A DNA stretch of 64,000 nucleotides from the NCBI GenBank assembly GCA_947488085.1, contig CANKYI010000001.1:2613928-2677927 (forward strand), in the 5' to 3' direction. How positions within the stretch are numbered: position 1 is the stretch's first letter; each line of letters begins with the position of its first letter. The notes under the pieces are model-generated. The model was not told where the DNA came from. It searched no databases and was given only the letters and a program-made list of their open reading frames with translations. Made by a program: the position numbers and the translations under genes. The DNA is from an uncultured Erythrobacter sp. Lineage in GTDB: Bacteria; Pseudomonadota; Alphaproteobacteria; Sphingomonadales; Sphingomonadaceae. Below, in pieces: positions 26,680 through 35,621 of this stretch.

Positions 26680-27521
26680 ATGGGTTTCCCCACACCATCA
26701 ACGGGTCTGTCGCGTCTCTGGCGTTCCTGCACAAGCCGAATAATTGCCGCCGCGCTTTCCTCAATGGATCGGCGAGTGACATCGATCACGGGCCAGCCAT
26801 TGTCAGAGAACATGCGCCGAGCGAATTGGATCTCCGACCGGACCCGTTCATTGTCGACATAAGACGTCTCAGTACCCTCATTTAGCGACAACAACCGATT
26901 GCGCCTGATTTGAACCAACCGCTCTGGCGCGGTGGTCAAGCCGACGACCATCGGATGACGCAGGCCGAACAAAGCCTTGGGCGGAGGACTTTCCACCACC
27001 AGGGGGATATTGGCGACTTTGTACCCGCGATTGGCGAGATAGATGCTTGTGGGCGTCTTTGAGCTGCGCGAGACACCGGCCAGCACAATGTCAGCTTCCT
27101 CCCAATCCTCATGCGCGATGCCATCATCATGGGCTATCGTGTATTGGATCGCATCAACCCGCTTGAAATAGTCGTCATCCATCAAATGCTGACGTCCGGG
27201 ACGTCCATGCGCCTCCTGACCCAATTGCGCCTCAAGCGCCGCGGTCACCTGATCAAGCACGGGCACTGCGGGCAGGCCGAGATGGCGACAATGCTCCTCT
27301 AACCGCGCGCGTGTATCCGGGTTTACCAGCGTAAACAGCACGAGACCCGGATTGTCGGCAAGATCAGGTACGATACGGTCCAAATGCTGGCGCGAACGGA
27401 CCATAGGCCAGAAATGGCGGCTAATATCTGCATCATCGAACTGAGCCAGAGCCGCCTTCGCTATCATTTCCAGCGTTTCACCCGTGGAATCGGATACGAG
27501 ATGCAAATTGAGGCGTTTCAT
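26676..27521 (-). CDS. ppsR: pyruvate/PEP dikinase regulatory kinase-phosphotransferase (PPSR/PDRP)
   Basis: A 281-residue DUF299 protein that switches phosphoenolpyruvate synthase or pyruvate phosphate dikinase on and off by ADP-dependent phosphorylation and phosphorolysis of its regulatory residues. The signature LHLVSDSTGETLEM starts at residue 4 and the P-loop ADIVLAGVSRSSKTPTS lies in the middle, followed by a HPMVVGLTTAP block. The ATG at 27521 (MKRLNLHLVS) is the family start; the frame stays open to 27575. It is the first gene on the minus side of the putative origin. Confidence 0.94.
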   Translation of the reverse strand: MKRLNLHLVSDSTGETLEMIAKAALAQFDDADISRHFWPMVRSRQHLDRIVPDLADNPGLVLFTLVNPDTRARLEEHCRHLGLPAVPVLDQVTAALEAQLGQEAHGRPGRQHLMDDDYFKRVDAIQYTIAHDDGIAHEDWEEADIVLAGVSRSSKTPTSIYLANRGYKVANIPLVVESPPPKALFGLRHPMVVGLTTAPERLVQIRRNRLLSLNEGTETSYVDNERVRSEIQFARRMFSDNGWPVIDVTRRSIEESAAAIIRLVQERQRRDRPVDGVGKPI

Positions 27522-27850
27522 AGGGCGATTCGTCGGCGCTCTTGCGGCTTGTGGACAGTCACGGGCATAAACCACGGGAGAGAACGGTCGACAAGCATGG
27601 GAGGAAAAACCATGCCCGAAATCAGCTTTTTCGTGAGACCATTTTTCTACACGGGATGAGCGATGTCGACAGGCTGGGGAGAGTGGGGATAGATCGCGCT
27701 TGACTAGGGATTAGTGCGGATTCGCGAGGTCGTGAAATCCCCTAAGTAGTCTTACAAAACGGGCAACAGCCGGTAATTCCCGCTTTCCACAGGGCCAACA
27801 GACTCCATCAATCCTTTTAAATATCTATTATATTTGTTTAGAGGGACGTT
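27522..27850. other. candidate chromosomal replication origin (hemE-linked oriC)
   Basis: A 329-bp gap between divergent ppsR and hemE, the longest in the window. Its right end (27814-27841) is strongly AT-rich, TTTTAAATATCTATTATATT, unlike the surroundings, and could be the unwinding element, the hemE promoter, or both. DnaA-box-like 9-mers with 7/9 matches lie at 27550-27558 (TGTGGACAG), 27684-27692 (TGGGGATAG) and 27783-27791 (CTTTCCACA); none is perfect. TTAA-N7-TTAT at 27817-27831 is one base from a CtrA box. Gene orientation switches here on both sides. Caulobacter oriC lies in the same place next to hemE. Confidence 0.55.
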
Positions 27851-28867
27851 ATGCCCGGTCCTTTGCTCGAAACCTTGAATGGTCAAATCCACGATATCGC
27901 TCCTGTCTGGCTCATGCGTCAGGCCGGTCGATACCTACCCGAATATCGCGAATTGCGCGCTGAAAAAGGCGGCTTTCTAGAGCTTGTCTATGATAGCGAG
28001 GCTGCTACTGAGGTTACAGTGCAGCCTATCAGGCGGTTCGGTTTTGATGGGGCTATTCTGTTCTCTGATATCTTGATCGTACCGCATGCCATGGGTCAGG
28101 GGCTTGCCTTTATGGCTGGCGAGGGGCCGAAGCTCAGTCCCACTCTGCTCGAAGCGAAGCTCGACGATTTCACGAGTGCGCATGAACGGTTTGACCCGGT
28201 CTATGAGACTGTTCGACGCACACGAGTACAGATCAGCGACGATGTGACCATGCTTGGCTTTGCGGGCTCTCCATGGACGGTTGCGACTTATATGATTGCC
28301 GGCGAAGGATCGAAGGATCAAGGACCAGCACGATTGCTGGCTTATCGCGATCCTGCTCGGCTTGAGGCGATTTGCGAAGCGATCATCACGGTCACAATCG
28401 AATATCTGCGCGGTCAGATCGATGCGGGAGCTGAGGCGATCCAATTGTTTGACAGTTGGGCTGGCAGTCTGGCTCCGGATGAGTTTGAGCGCTGGGTTAT
28501 TGCGCCTAATGCGAAAATCACCGCGGCAATCAAGCAATCGCATCCTGATGTGCCTGTAATAGGCTTTCCGAAGGGGGCAGGGGCTAAACTTCCTGCTTAT
28601 GCGCGTGAGACGGGTGTGGATGCGGTTGGCCTTGATGAATCGCTTGACCCTGCATGGGCGAATTCGGTCCTCCCCGAAGGTATGCCGGTCCAAGGCAATC
28701 TTGACCCGCTCTTGGTCGAAGCAGGCGGTCCTGCTCTGCCTGTGCGCGTAAAGGAAGTTCTGGAGGCGTTTGAAGGGCGTCCTCATGTCTTCAACCTTGG
28801 TCACGGTATCGGCCAATTTACACCGATCGAACATGTCGAGCAGCTTCTCAAAGCTGTAAGGGGTTAG
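27851..28867 (+). CDS. hemE: uroporphyrinogen III decarboxylase
   Basis: Haem biosynthesis enzyme that removes four acetate carboxyls from uroporphyrinogen III to give coproporphyrinogen III. The 338-residue protein has the N-terminal signature PVWLMRQAGRYLPEYR (with the catalytic arginines), FGFDGAILFSDILIVPHAMG, GFAGSPWTVATYM and the C-terminal FNLGHGIGQFTP. GAGGGA lies just before the ATG. It is followed 4 nt later by hemJ. Its upstream gap is the candidate origin, as in Caulobacter. Confidence 0.97.
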   Translation: MPGPLLETLNGQIHDIAPVWLMRQAGRYLPEYRELRAEKGGFLELVYDSEAATEVTVQPIRRFGFDGAILFSDILIVPHAMGQGLAFMAGEGPKLSPTLLEAKLDDFTSAHERFDPVYETVRRTRVQISDDVTMLGFAGSPWTVATYMIAGEGSKDQGPARLLAYRDPARLEAICEAIITVTIEYLRGQIDAGAEAIQLFDSWAGSLAPDEFERWVIAPNAKITAAIKQSHPDVPVIGFPKGAGAKLPAYARETGVDAVGLDESLDPAWANSVLPEGMPVQGNLDPLLVEAGGPALPVRVKEVLEAFEGRPHVFNLGHGIGQFTPIEHVEQLLKAVRG

Positions 28868-28871
28868 GGCG

Positions 28872-29318
28872 ATGCAAGACGCGCTGCTCGCGATTTCGGA
28901 TTGGCTGAGGATCGGCCATGTAATCTTCATGGTGTTCTGGCTTGCCGGGCTCTTTATGCTGCCGCGTCAATGCATTTACATGCTCGATCATGCGCCCGGA
29001 TCAGAGGGCGAGGCGAAATGGGCCGTGCGTATGGGCAAATTGCGCAAGATCATTTTGACACCGAGCCTGATCCTCGTTTGGATTTTTGGCTTGTCGATCG
29101 CGATACCGGGTCAGTATTTTGTCGGTGCAGGCTGGCTTCACGCGAAACTGACCCTTGTTGTGATCCTAAGTGGTTATCACGGTTGGCTGGTTGCTCAGAC
29201 GAAGAAGATGGCTCGCGGCGAACGACCCTTGAGCGAGAAGACACTGCGACTGATTGGGGAAGTGCCCGGCCTGTTGCTCGTGCTGATTATCGTGCTGGTT
29301 TACCTCAAGCCGTTTTGA
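28872..29318 (+). CDS. hemJ: HemJ-type protoporphyrinogen oxidase
   Basis: A 148-residue membrane protein with four helices, the length and layout of HemJ, the protoporphyrinogen IX oxidase used by many alphaproteobacteria lacking HemG/HemY. The conserved histidine H16 (RIGHVIFMVFWLAGL) and the lysine K92 in GWLHAKL are present, as is the L-P-R after the first helix (LFMLPRQC). It directly follows hemE (4-nt gap), so two haem-pathway steps share a transcript. Automated tools may call it a CopD-family protein. Confidence 0.85.
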   Translation: MQDALLAISDWLRIGHVIFMVFWLAGLFMLPRQCIYMLDHAPGSEGEAKWAVRMGKLRKIILTPSLILVWIFGLSIAIPGQYFVGAGWLHAKLTLVVILSGYHGWLVAQTKKMARGERPLSEKTLRLIGEVPGLLLVLIIVLVYLKPF

Positions 29319-29346
29319 GGAAATGTGCGAATTTGCAAACCTGTGA

Positions 29347-29375
29347 TTGACCTCAGCGCTCGCTAGGCATAATTT
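29347..29375 (+). promoter_or_regulatory. promoter of rho
   Basis: TTGACC, exact 17-nt spacer, TAATTT: a strong sigma-70 promoter that gives a leader of about 145 nt before rho. In E. coli rho is autoregulated by attenuation in a long leader; the leader here has short inverted repeats but no clear terminator. Confidence 0.6.
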
Positions 29376-29525
29376 GCGATTATCACCTCGGCATTGGCCT
29401 CGCATAATGCGCGGCCAGGTCTGCTTTCTCCAAGCCCACGCTCTGCCCCGGTACCACATAGATAGGTCATCATTTCGCAGAGCCACTGACCCGCCGGCCA
29501 TTCCCTTTATTGGAACGAATACACA

Positions 29526-30791
29526 ATGCATCTCAAAGACTTAAAAACACGCACTCCGGCCGAGCTGGTCGCAATGGCTGAAGAATTAGGCGTGGAAAGT
29601 GCATCGACCATGCGCCGTCAGGACCTGCTGTTCAGCATCCTGCGCGAGCTGGCTGAAGACGAAGAATACGAAGAAAAAATCATGGGCATCGGCACTATCG
29701 AAGTGCTGCAGGACGGTTTTGGCTTCCTGCGTAGTCCAGAGGCCAACTATCTCGCTGGCCCTGATGATATCTATGTTTCGCCTAACCAGATCCGCAAATG
29801 GGGCCTGCGCACTGGCGATACAGTTGAAGGTGAGATACGCGCGCCCAAAGGCGAAGAGCGGTATTTTGCTCTCACCGGCCTAAGCACGGTGAACTTTGAA
29901 GAGCCGGATGCGGTGCGGATGCGCACCAACTTTGACAATCTCACTCCTCTGTATCCTGACGAGAAACTGTCGCTCGATACGCTTGATCCCACGGTTAAGG
30001 ACAAATCCGCGCGTGTGATCGATATCATCTCGCCGCAGGGTAAAGGCCAGCGTGCGCTGATCGTTGCGCCGCCGCGCACTGGTAAGACGGTGCTGTTGCA
30101 GAACATCGCGAAAGCGATCACCGATAACCATCCGGAAGTGTTCCTATTGGTCCTGCTGGTCGATGAACGTCCGGAAGAAGTCACCGATATGCAGCGCAGC
30201 GTAAAAGGCGAGGTGATCTCCTCAACCTTTGACGAACCAGCCAATCGCCACGTTCAAGTCGCTGAAATGGTTATTGAAAAAGCCAAACGGCTAGTTGAGC
30301 ACAAGAACGATGTTGTGATCCTGCTGGACTCGATCACTCGCCTTGGTCGCGCTTACAACACGGTCGTGCCAAGCTCAGGTAAAGTGTTGACCGGGGGTGT
30401 GGATGCAAACGCACTCCAACGTCCCAAACGATTCTTTGGTGCGGCGCGTAACATCGAGGAAGGCGGTTCGTTGTCGATCATCGCCACGGCCCTGATCGAC
30501 ACTGGCAGTCGCATGGATGAGGTTATCTTTGAGGAATTCAAAGGCACCGGCAACTCCGAGATCGTCCTGGATCGCAAAGTCTCCGACAAACGCATCTTCC
30601 CATCACTCGATGTGGGCAAATCCGGCACGCGTAAGGAAGAGCTGCTGGTGGAGAAGGATAAGCTTTCGAAAATGTGGGTCCTGCGCCGCATCCTCATGCA
30701 GATGGGCACCGTCGACGCGATGGAATTCCTGCTCGACAAGATGAAGGATTCGAAGACCAACGAAGACTTCTTCGACACTATGAATCAATGA
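29526..30791 (+). CDS. rho: transcription termination factor Rho
   Basis: Hexameric RNA-dependent ATPase that ends transcription. The 421-residue protein has the N-terminal Rho_N helix ([20 protein letters not shown]), the cold-shock-like primary RNA site with [13 protein letters not shown], and the RecA-type core with Walker [26 protein letters not shown], Walker [17 protein letters not shown] and the Q/R-loop [10 protein letters not shown]. It is standard length without insertions. A hairpin follows the stop. Position between hemJ and mnmE fits origin-proximal gene order in this group. Confidence 0.99.
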   Translation: MHLKDLKTRTPAELVAMAEELGVESASTMRRQDLLFSILRELAEDEEYEEKIMGIGTIEVLQDGFGFLRSPEANYLAGPDDIYVSPNQIRKWGLRTGDTVEGEIRAPKGEERYFALTGLSTVNFEEPDAVRMRTNFDNLTPLYPDEKLSLDTLDPTVKDKSARVIDIISPQGKGQRALIVAPPRTGKTVLLQNIAKAITDNHPEVFLLVLLVDERPEEVTDMQRSVKGEVISSTFDEPANRHVQVAEMVIEKAKRLVEHKNDVVILLDSITRLGRAYNTVVPSSGKVLTGGVDANALQRPKRFFGAARNIEEGGSLSIIATALIDTGSRMDEVIFEEFKGTGNSEIVLDRKVSDKRIFPSLDVGKSGTRKEELLVEKDKLSKMWVLRRILMQMGTVDAMEFLLDKMKDSKTNEDFFDTMNQ

Positions 30792-30804
30792 TCGGCATCC
30801 GCGT

Positions 30805-30835
30805 TTGGGGCAGGGCGCTTTGATCTCTGCCCCAA
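30805..30835. terminator. hairpin between convergent rho and NTF2-like genes
   Basis: Stem TTGGGGCAG / CTGCCCCAA with a 13-nt loop. There is no T-run on either side, so it is a weak or non-canonical terminator, or an mRNA end-stabilising hairpin. Confidence 0.4.
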
Positions 30836-30842
30836 CTCGCAG

Positions 30843-31253
30843 CTAAGCTTTCTGGCGCTCCAACTGGGCGCCCATCATTTCCCACACCTTATTCACCGCC
30901 TTCAATGGGCGGATCATCACTTTGAAATCGGTGATCAGGCCGGCATCGTCAAAAGTGATGATATCGACCCCGTTGACGTGAATACCATCCATTTGGGTTT
31001 CAAATTCGAGCACGATTGTATCGCCGCTTAAAACTTCGCGCAGATAGCGGAAATTGCCGTTGCCCAGAGTCTCTCCTGCAGCAGATAGGTAAGCGATCAC
31101 GATCGGTTTGCCTTCTTGCGGAGTGTGGACGACGGGGGAGTGAAAAACTGCATCCTCGTGCAATATCCCACTCAGATCCTCGGCAGTTTGGCCCTTTGAG
31201 ACCACTGTGTGCCATTTTTCGAGGCACTCTTCGATTGAAACGGTGTTTGCCAT
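30843..31253 (-). CDS. NTF2-like (SnoaL-type) family protein
   Basis: A 136-residue single-domain protein with the cone-shaped NTF2-like fold pattern: an N-terminal helix pair (ECLEKWHTVVSKG, DLSGILHEDAVFHSP) followed by strands with VLEFETQMDGIHVNGVDIITFDDAGLITDFKVMIRP. The family includes isomerases, hydrolases and binding proteins, so no reaction can be assigned. It stands alone, convergent with rho, and divergent from the next small gene. Confidence 0.82.
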   Translation of the reverse strand: MANTVSIEECLEKWHTVVSKGQTAEDLSGILHEDAVFHSPVVHTPQEGKPIVIAYLSAAGETLGNGNFRYLREVLSGDTIVLEFETQMDGIHVNGVDIITFDDAGLITDFKVMIRPLKAVNKVWEMMGAQLERQKA

Positions 31254-31378
31254 AGGCGGGACGCTACGTCAGATTGTGAGGTGATGCAAAGGTACTGTAG
31301 TGGGAGCATTGTCGTTGCACATTGCGATATGGGGCAGGGTAACCCAAATAGGCATGAAATAGCTCAAGGGAGAGAGAC

Positions 31379-31663
31379 ATGAAGGTCAATATTGAAATTG
31401 AGTGCACTCCAGAAGAAGCACGCACCTTCATGGGCCTGCCGGATGTGAGCCAAGCCAACAATGTCTATGTTGATAACATCACTAAGGCGATGAAGGGCGT
31501 AAGCAGCCCAGACCAGCTCCAGGAATACGCTCAGGCTTTGGCGCCGATGGGCCAGGTCGGACTGAAAATGTTCCAGAACTTTGTTGAGAGCGGCATGAGG
31601 GGGGCATCATCTGGCTCATCATCATCTCGGCGCAAGAAATCATCCGATGATAAAGCTGACTGA
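31379..31663 (+). CDS. DUF6489 family small protein
   Basis: A 94-residue protein that starts MKVNIEIECTPEEARTFMGLPDV, a pattern I associate with DUF6489 proteins of sphingomonads. A helical middle (VDNITKAMKG, LAPMGQVGLKMFQNFVESGM) leads to a Ser/Lys-rich disordered tail. No signal peptide. GGAGAGAG lies before the ATG. Function is unknown; it may be a phasin-like helical protein, but that is a guess. The mnmE gene follows on the same strand. Confidence 0.72.
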   Translation: MKVNIEIECTPEEARTFMGLPDVSQANNVYVDNITKAMKGVSSPDQLQEYAQALAPMGQVGLKMFQNFVESGMRGASSGSSSSRRKKSSDDKAD

Positions 31664-31709
31664 GGTTCTTAACTAAGCTTCGCCAGTGCCAAAGAAAGGC
31701 TTCCCGTCG

Positions 31710-32996
31710 ATGGGTGCGGAAAACGCCACAATTTTTGCGGTGTCGAGCGGCTCGCCTCCTGCAGCAATTGCTGTGATTCGGATCAGCGGACCGCGGGCCG
31801 GCGACGCCTTGGTGTCGCTTATAGGCAAACCGATAGCGCCGCGAAGAGCCAGCCTAGCGAAGTTGCATGATGCGTCGGGCAATCTGCTTGATGAAGCGCT
31901 CGTCTTGTGGTTTCCCGGCCCTCAGTCTGCGACAGGCGAAGACTGTGCTGAATTGCAGTGCCATGGGGGCAGGGCAGTCCTTGCAGCGGTTTCCTTGGCG
32001 CTGGGCGCGATCGAAGGGTTGAGACCAGCGCAGGAAGGGGAGTTCACCCGCCGGGCCTTCGCCAATGGACGGCTTGATCTTGCTGAAGCTGAGGCGCTGG
32101 CCGATCTTCTTGAGGCTGAGACAGAATTGCAGCGCGCAGCTGCGGTCGCGAATGCCAGCGGCTCTTTATCATCTAAGGTAGAGGCTTGGCGCGAGAGGGT
32201 CTTGATGCTTTCTGCCCAAATCGAAGCGGCGCTGGATTTCTCTGACGAGGACGATGTGAGCGAGATACCAGATGGTTTCACGTGGAACATCGGTGAATTG
32301 TCCCGGGAACTGGCAGCGCTGCTGGACCAGCCTAGATCAGAGAAGTTGAAGGAGGGATTCCGTGTCGTGTTGGCTGGGCCTCCCAATTCAGGGAAATCGA
32401 CTCTCTTCAACGCTTTGGTCGAGAGTGAAGCGGCCATCACTTCGGCGATTGCGGGGACCACGCGCGATCTTATTGAGCGTTCAGTTGGTATTGGGGGAGT
32501 TCCGTTCTCATTCGTCGACACCGCTGGCCTGCGCGATGAGGCGGCGGAAGAGATCGAAGAGATCGGCATAGAGAGGGCTAGGGCTGAATTCGCAAAGGCT
32601 GACGTGGTTTTGTGGCTTGGACCTCAAGCGACAGGACCAGCGGGTAGTTGGGAAGTAGCAGCGCGACTTGATGCGAGCGATTTTGTTGCAAAGACTGCTC
32701 CCGTATTCTCGGTCTCCGCTGTTTCTGGTGAAGGTCTGGCGGCCCTGAAGGAAGCTCTGATCGAAGCGGCGCGCACCGCCTTGCCAAAACCGGGAGAGGC
32801 GGCACTCAATGCGCGGCAATTCGCCAGGTTGGGTGAGGCGAGAGATGGCTTACAAGGCGCCGGTTCACACACTGACTTGCTGCTTATTGCCGAGGAGTTG
32901 AGACAGGCTCGTGTGGCTTTTGATAGGTTGATTGGGTGTGCGACCACCGAAGATATGCTCGACGCACTGTTTGGTCGGTTCTGTATCGGGAAATAG
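31710..32996 (+). CDS. mnmE: tRNA U34 modification GTPase MnmE
   Basis: With MnmG it installs the carboxymethylaminomethyl group on wobble uridine 34. The 428-residue protein has the N-terminal folate-binding domain (IFAVSSGSPPAAIAVIRISGP), GEFTRRAFANGRLDLAEAEA, the G domain with GPPNSGKSTLFNAL, the switch region ITSAIAGTTRDL and DTAGL, and the catalytic C-terminal FCIGK. ATG 31710 is chosen; a GTG at 31686 would add eight residues. A parS-like site is embedded in the coding sequence at 32274. Confidence 0.97.
   Translation: MGAENATIFAVSSGSPPAAIAVIRISGPRAGDALVSLIGKPIAPRRASLAKLHDASGNLLDEALVLWFPGPQSATGEDCAELQCHGGRAVLAAVSLALGAIEGLRPAQEGEFTRRAFANGRLDLAEAEALADLLEAETELQRAAAVANASGSLSSKVEAWRERVLMLSAQIEAALDFSDEDDVSEIPDGFTWNIGELSRELAALLDQPRSEKLKEGFRVVLAGPPNSGKSTLFNALVESEAAITSAIAGTTRDLIERSVGIGGVPFSFVDTAGLRDEAAEEIEEIGIERARAEFAKADVVLWLGPQATGPAGSWEVAARLDASDFVAKTAPVFSVSAVSGEGLAALKEALIEAARTALPKPGEAALNARQFARLGEARDGLQGAGSHTDLLLIAEELRQARVAFDRLIGCATTEDMLDALFGRFCIGK
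32274..32289. other. parS-like site 1 (inside mnmE)
   Basis: GGTTTCACGTGGAACA matches the bacterial parS consensus TGTTTCACGTGAAACA at 14 of 16 positions, and the core TTTCACGTG is intact. It lies within the mnmE coding sequence, near the codons for FTWN. Confidence 0.7.
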
Positions 32997-33020
32997 CGGA
33001 GATTGATTAACACGGTGCGG

Positions 33021-33036
33021 TGTTTCACGTGAAACA
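33021..33036. other. parS site 2 (mnmE-mnmG gap)
   Basis: TGTTTCACGTGAAACA is an exact match to the universal parS palindrome bound by ParB. It sits in the 79-nt gap between mnmE and mnmG, 2.6 kb before parA and 5.2 kb from the candidate origin. Confidence 0.93.
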
Positions 33037-33075
33037 GCTTTGACGAAATTCCGCACAGGCCCTATCTGACAACCC

Positions 33076-34929
33076 ATGCATTCATTTGATGTTCTTGTGA
33101 TCGGCGGAGGACACGCCGGAGTTGAAGCGGCGTGTGCCGCCGCACGCATGGGTGCATCCACAGGATTGGTCAGCTTTGACCTCGAAGCGGTCGGTGCAAT
33201 GAGCTGCAACCCCGCGATCGGCGGCTTGGGCAAGGGTCACTTGGTCCGGGAAGTCGATGCTCTTGATGGTGTAATCGGCCGAGCGGCGGACGCTGGTGCG
33301 ATCCATTATCGGATGCTCAACCAGTCAAAAGGCAGTGCTGTCTGGGGACCACGCGTTCAAGCAGACCGCGTGTTGTTCAAAGCATCGGTACAAAGAACTG
33401 TTCAATCACAGCAGAACCTTACCTTGATTCAAGGCGAGGCTGCGGCCCTCCTACTAGAAGGAGGGCGAGTTGCCGGCCTAGAGTTGGCCGATGGAGCCTT
33501 GCTTCGCGCGACCCAGGTCATTGTATGTACCGGAACATTCCTGGGCGGTGTTTTGTTCCGTGGTGAAGAGCGTTTTGAAGGTGGGCGAATAGGCGAAAAC
33601 GCTGCCGCTCGATTGGCGCAACAATTGCGCGGGGCAGAGCTTCCGATGGCTCGCCTGAAGACTGGCACACCACCGCGCCTTGACGGTCGAACAATTGATT
33701 GGTCGGCTCTCGATGTCCAACCTTCTGACGACGCGAATTGGACAATGTCTCCGATGTCCAAGGCGCGCGCGAACCCACAGGTCTTTTGTGCGATCACGCG
33801 GACGACGCAGGAGGCGCATGATGTCATTCGAGCAAACCTCCATCGCTCGCCTCTCTTTTCAGGTGCGATCGATGCTGCGGGACCGCGTTATTGCCCTTCT
33901 ATCGAGGACAAGATCCACCGCTTTGGTGACCGGGATGGCCATCTTGTCTTCTTAGAACCAGAGGGGCTGTCGACGCACCTTGTCTATCCAAATGGGATCA
34001 GCACGTCGCTCCCCGTCGATGTCCAACTTTCCATGCTCCGTGCAATGCCTGGGTTAGGGTCGGTAGAGATGGCGGTGCCGGGCTATGCCGTCGAGTATGA
34101 CCATATCGATCCGCGAGCCCTTGCCCCTGATCTGCAGGTTCGTGCGATTCCGGGCCTCTACTGTGCTGGGCAGATCAATGGAACAACCGGGTATGAGGAG
34201 GCGGCTGCCCAAGGCTTAGTCGCGGGACTTGAGGCTGCCGCAGCTGTACTTGGCAGGCAAGCGCCAGCATTGGACCGCGCAAACTCGTACATCGCCGTCA
34301 TGGTGGATGATCTGACATTGCAGGGTGTAAGTGAGCCCTATCGCATGCTGACTTCGCGTGCTGAGTATCGCCTGCGGTTGAGAGCCAATAACGCGTCGAG
34401 CCGCTTAACCGCACTCGGGTTGGAAGCCGGATGCATCGGGGACGAGCGATCGGCTTGGTTCGATGCTCGCGAGAAGATGCGCGATGGTTTTGCTGATATG
34501 TTCGGTCTTAAAATCCATGCCAAGGAACTGGCGGAGCATGGTTTCCCTGTACGTCGCGATGGCGGTGAAAAATCTGTCGGGGAATGGCTCAGGCATGATG
34601 GAATAGACTTGCCCGCGCTTGCTCCGTGGATTGGTGATATCGCGCAGAATGATCCCTTGCTGACGGAGGAAATGGCTGAGGATGCCGCCTATGCGCCTTA
34701 CCTTGTGCGGCAAGAAGCTGAATTGCGTGACTTGAGGGCGAGTGAAGAACTGCCGCTGTCGTCCGACTTTCCATACTTGGATGTGCCAGGTCTCTCCAAC
34801 GAGATGGTTGAACGTTTAACGTCGGCTTCTCCAACAACTTTGGCAGCGGCAGGACGGGTTCCTGGTGTGACGCCTGCGGCTCTGTCGGCTCTGCTTGTTC
34901 ATGCCCGCCGTTGGCAACGCGCTGCATGA
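33076..34929 (+). CDS. mnmG: tRNA U34 carboxymethylaminomethyl modification enzyme MnmG (GidA)
   Basis: FAD-dependent partner of MnmE. The 617-residue protein has the FAD dinucleotide loop [19 protein letters not shown] near the start, [37 protein letters not shown] with two-domain signature, [13 protein letters not shown] and the C-terminal helical domain that binds MnmE. Its stop overlaps the rsmG start by 4 nt. A perfect parS lies 40 nt upstream of the start. Confidence 0.98.
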   Translation: MHSFDVLVIGGGHAGVEAACAAARMGASTGLVSFDLEAVGAMSCNPAIGGLGKGHLVREVDALDGVIGRAADAGAIHYRMLNQSKGSAVWGPRVQADRVLFKASVQRTVQSQQNLTLIQGEAAALLLEGGRVAGLELADGALLRATQVIVCTGTFLGGVLFRGEERFEGGRIGENAAARLAQQLRGAELPMARLKTGTPPRLDGRTIDWSALDVQPSDDANWTMSPMSKARANPQVFCAITRTTQEAHDVIRANLHRSPLFSGAIDAAGPRYCPSIEDKIHRFGDRDGHLVFLEPEGLSTHLVYPNGISTSLPVDVQLSMLRAMPGLGSVEMAVPGYAVEYDHIDPRALAPDLQVRAIPGLYCAGQINGTTGYEEAAAQGLVAGLEAAAAVLGRQAPALDRANSYIAVMVDDLTLQGVSEPYRMLTSRAEYRLRLRANNASSRLTALGLEAGCIGDERSAWFDAREKMRDGFADMFGLKIHAKELAEHGFPVRRDGGEKSVGEWLRHDGIDLPALAPWIGDIAQNDPLLTEEMAEDAAYAPYLVRQEAELRDLRASEELPLSSDFPYLDVPGLSNEMVERLTSASPTTLAAAGRVPGVTPAALSALLVHARRWQRAA

Positions 34930-35555
34930 GTGAACGGCGCATGCTTGCTGATGAGAATGAGGCTCGCTCCTATGTTGAGAAGGTGTGTGCGGATCCTCAG
35001 GCATGGGATCGGATTGGGTTGTTCGCCCAACTGTTGTTGGCCGAGAATCAGAAGCAGAACCTAATCAGCAAGGCCTCTGAGGAGAATTTATGGGTTCGCC
35101 ATCTCGCAGATGGTGCGCAATTGCTCGAGTATGCTTCACGTGAAACATCTGGCCCTTGGTTGGATCTCGGCAGCGGCCCGGGCCTACCTGGGTTGGTGAT
35201 CTCGATTCTCCGTCCCGAAATTGAGTGCGTTTTGGTCGAATCCCGAGGTCGACGTGTCGATTTTCTAGAGCACTGCGTGTCAGAACTGGGCCTCGACAAT
35301 TGTCGCATTGAGGGGCGTCGTTTGGAGCAGGTTGCCCCGTTCGAAGCTGCTGTGATTTCCGCAAGAGCCTTCGCTCCATTGGAAAAGCTCCTCCGTTTAT
35401 CCGCACCGTTCTCCACAAAGACGACGCGCTTCATCTTGCCCAAAGGCCGTTCAGCAGCGCACGAACTAAAACAGATGAAATTTTCGATTCGGAAGATGTT
35501 TCACGTGGAACAATCATTGACCGACCCCGATGCAGGCATCATCGTGAGTGCTTGA
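34926..35555 (+). CDS. rsmG: 16S rRNA m7G527 methyltransferase RsmG (GidB)
   Basis: SAM-dependent methyltransferase for G527 of 16S rRNA. The 209-residue protein has [13 protein letters not shown], the SAM loop [28 protein letters not shown] and [13 protein letters not shown]. The ATG at 34926 overlaps the mnmG stop. Two parS-like sites lie inside it: one near residue 70 and one at the C-terminal MFHVEQ codons, a common place for parS in alphaproteobacterial rsmG. Confidence 0.97.
   Translation: MSERRMLADENEARSYVEKVCADPQAWDRIGLFAQLLLAENQKQNLISKASEENLWVRHLADGAQLLEYASRETSGPWLDLGSGPGLPGLVISILRPEIECVLVESRGRRVDFLEHCVSELGLDNCRIEGRRLEQVAPFEAAVISARAFAPLEKLLRLSAPFSTKTTRFILPKGRSAAHELKQMKFSIRKMFHVEQSLTDPDAGIIVSA
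35132..35147. other. parS-like site 3 (inside rsmG)
   Basis: TGCTTCACGTGAAACA matches the parS consensus at 15 of 16 bases. It lies in the middle of rsmG, spanning the codons for ASRET. Confidence 0.85.
35497..35512. other. parS-like site 4 (3' end of rsmG)
   Basis: TGTTTCACGTGGAACA matches the parS consensus at 15 of 16 bases. It encodes MFHVEQ near the C terminus of RsmG and lies 110 nt upstream of the parA start. Confidence 0.85.
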
Positions 35556-35621
35556 CGCTCCGATGTGCTTGGAAATTGCGAATTGGCGCCGTTCCGACGG
35601 GCCTCAGTAAGGAAAAGAGCG

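Noticed and set aside
27977-28930. A 317-codon frame antisense to hemE and hemJ.
   Set aside because: Basic, Ser/Arg-rich, no motif and no ribosome site; mirror frame of hemE.
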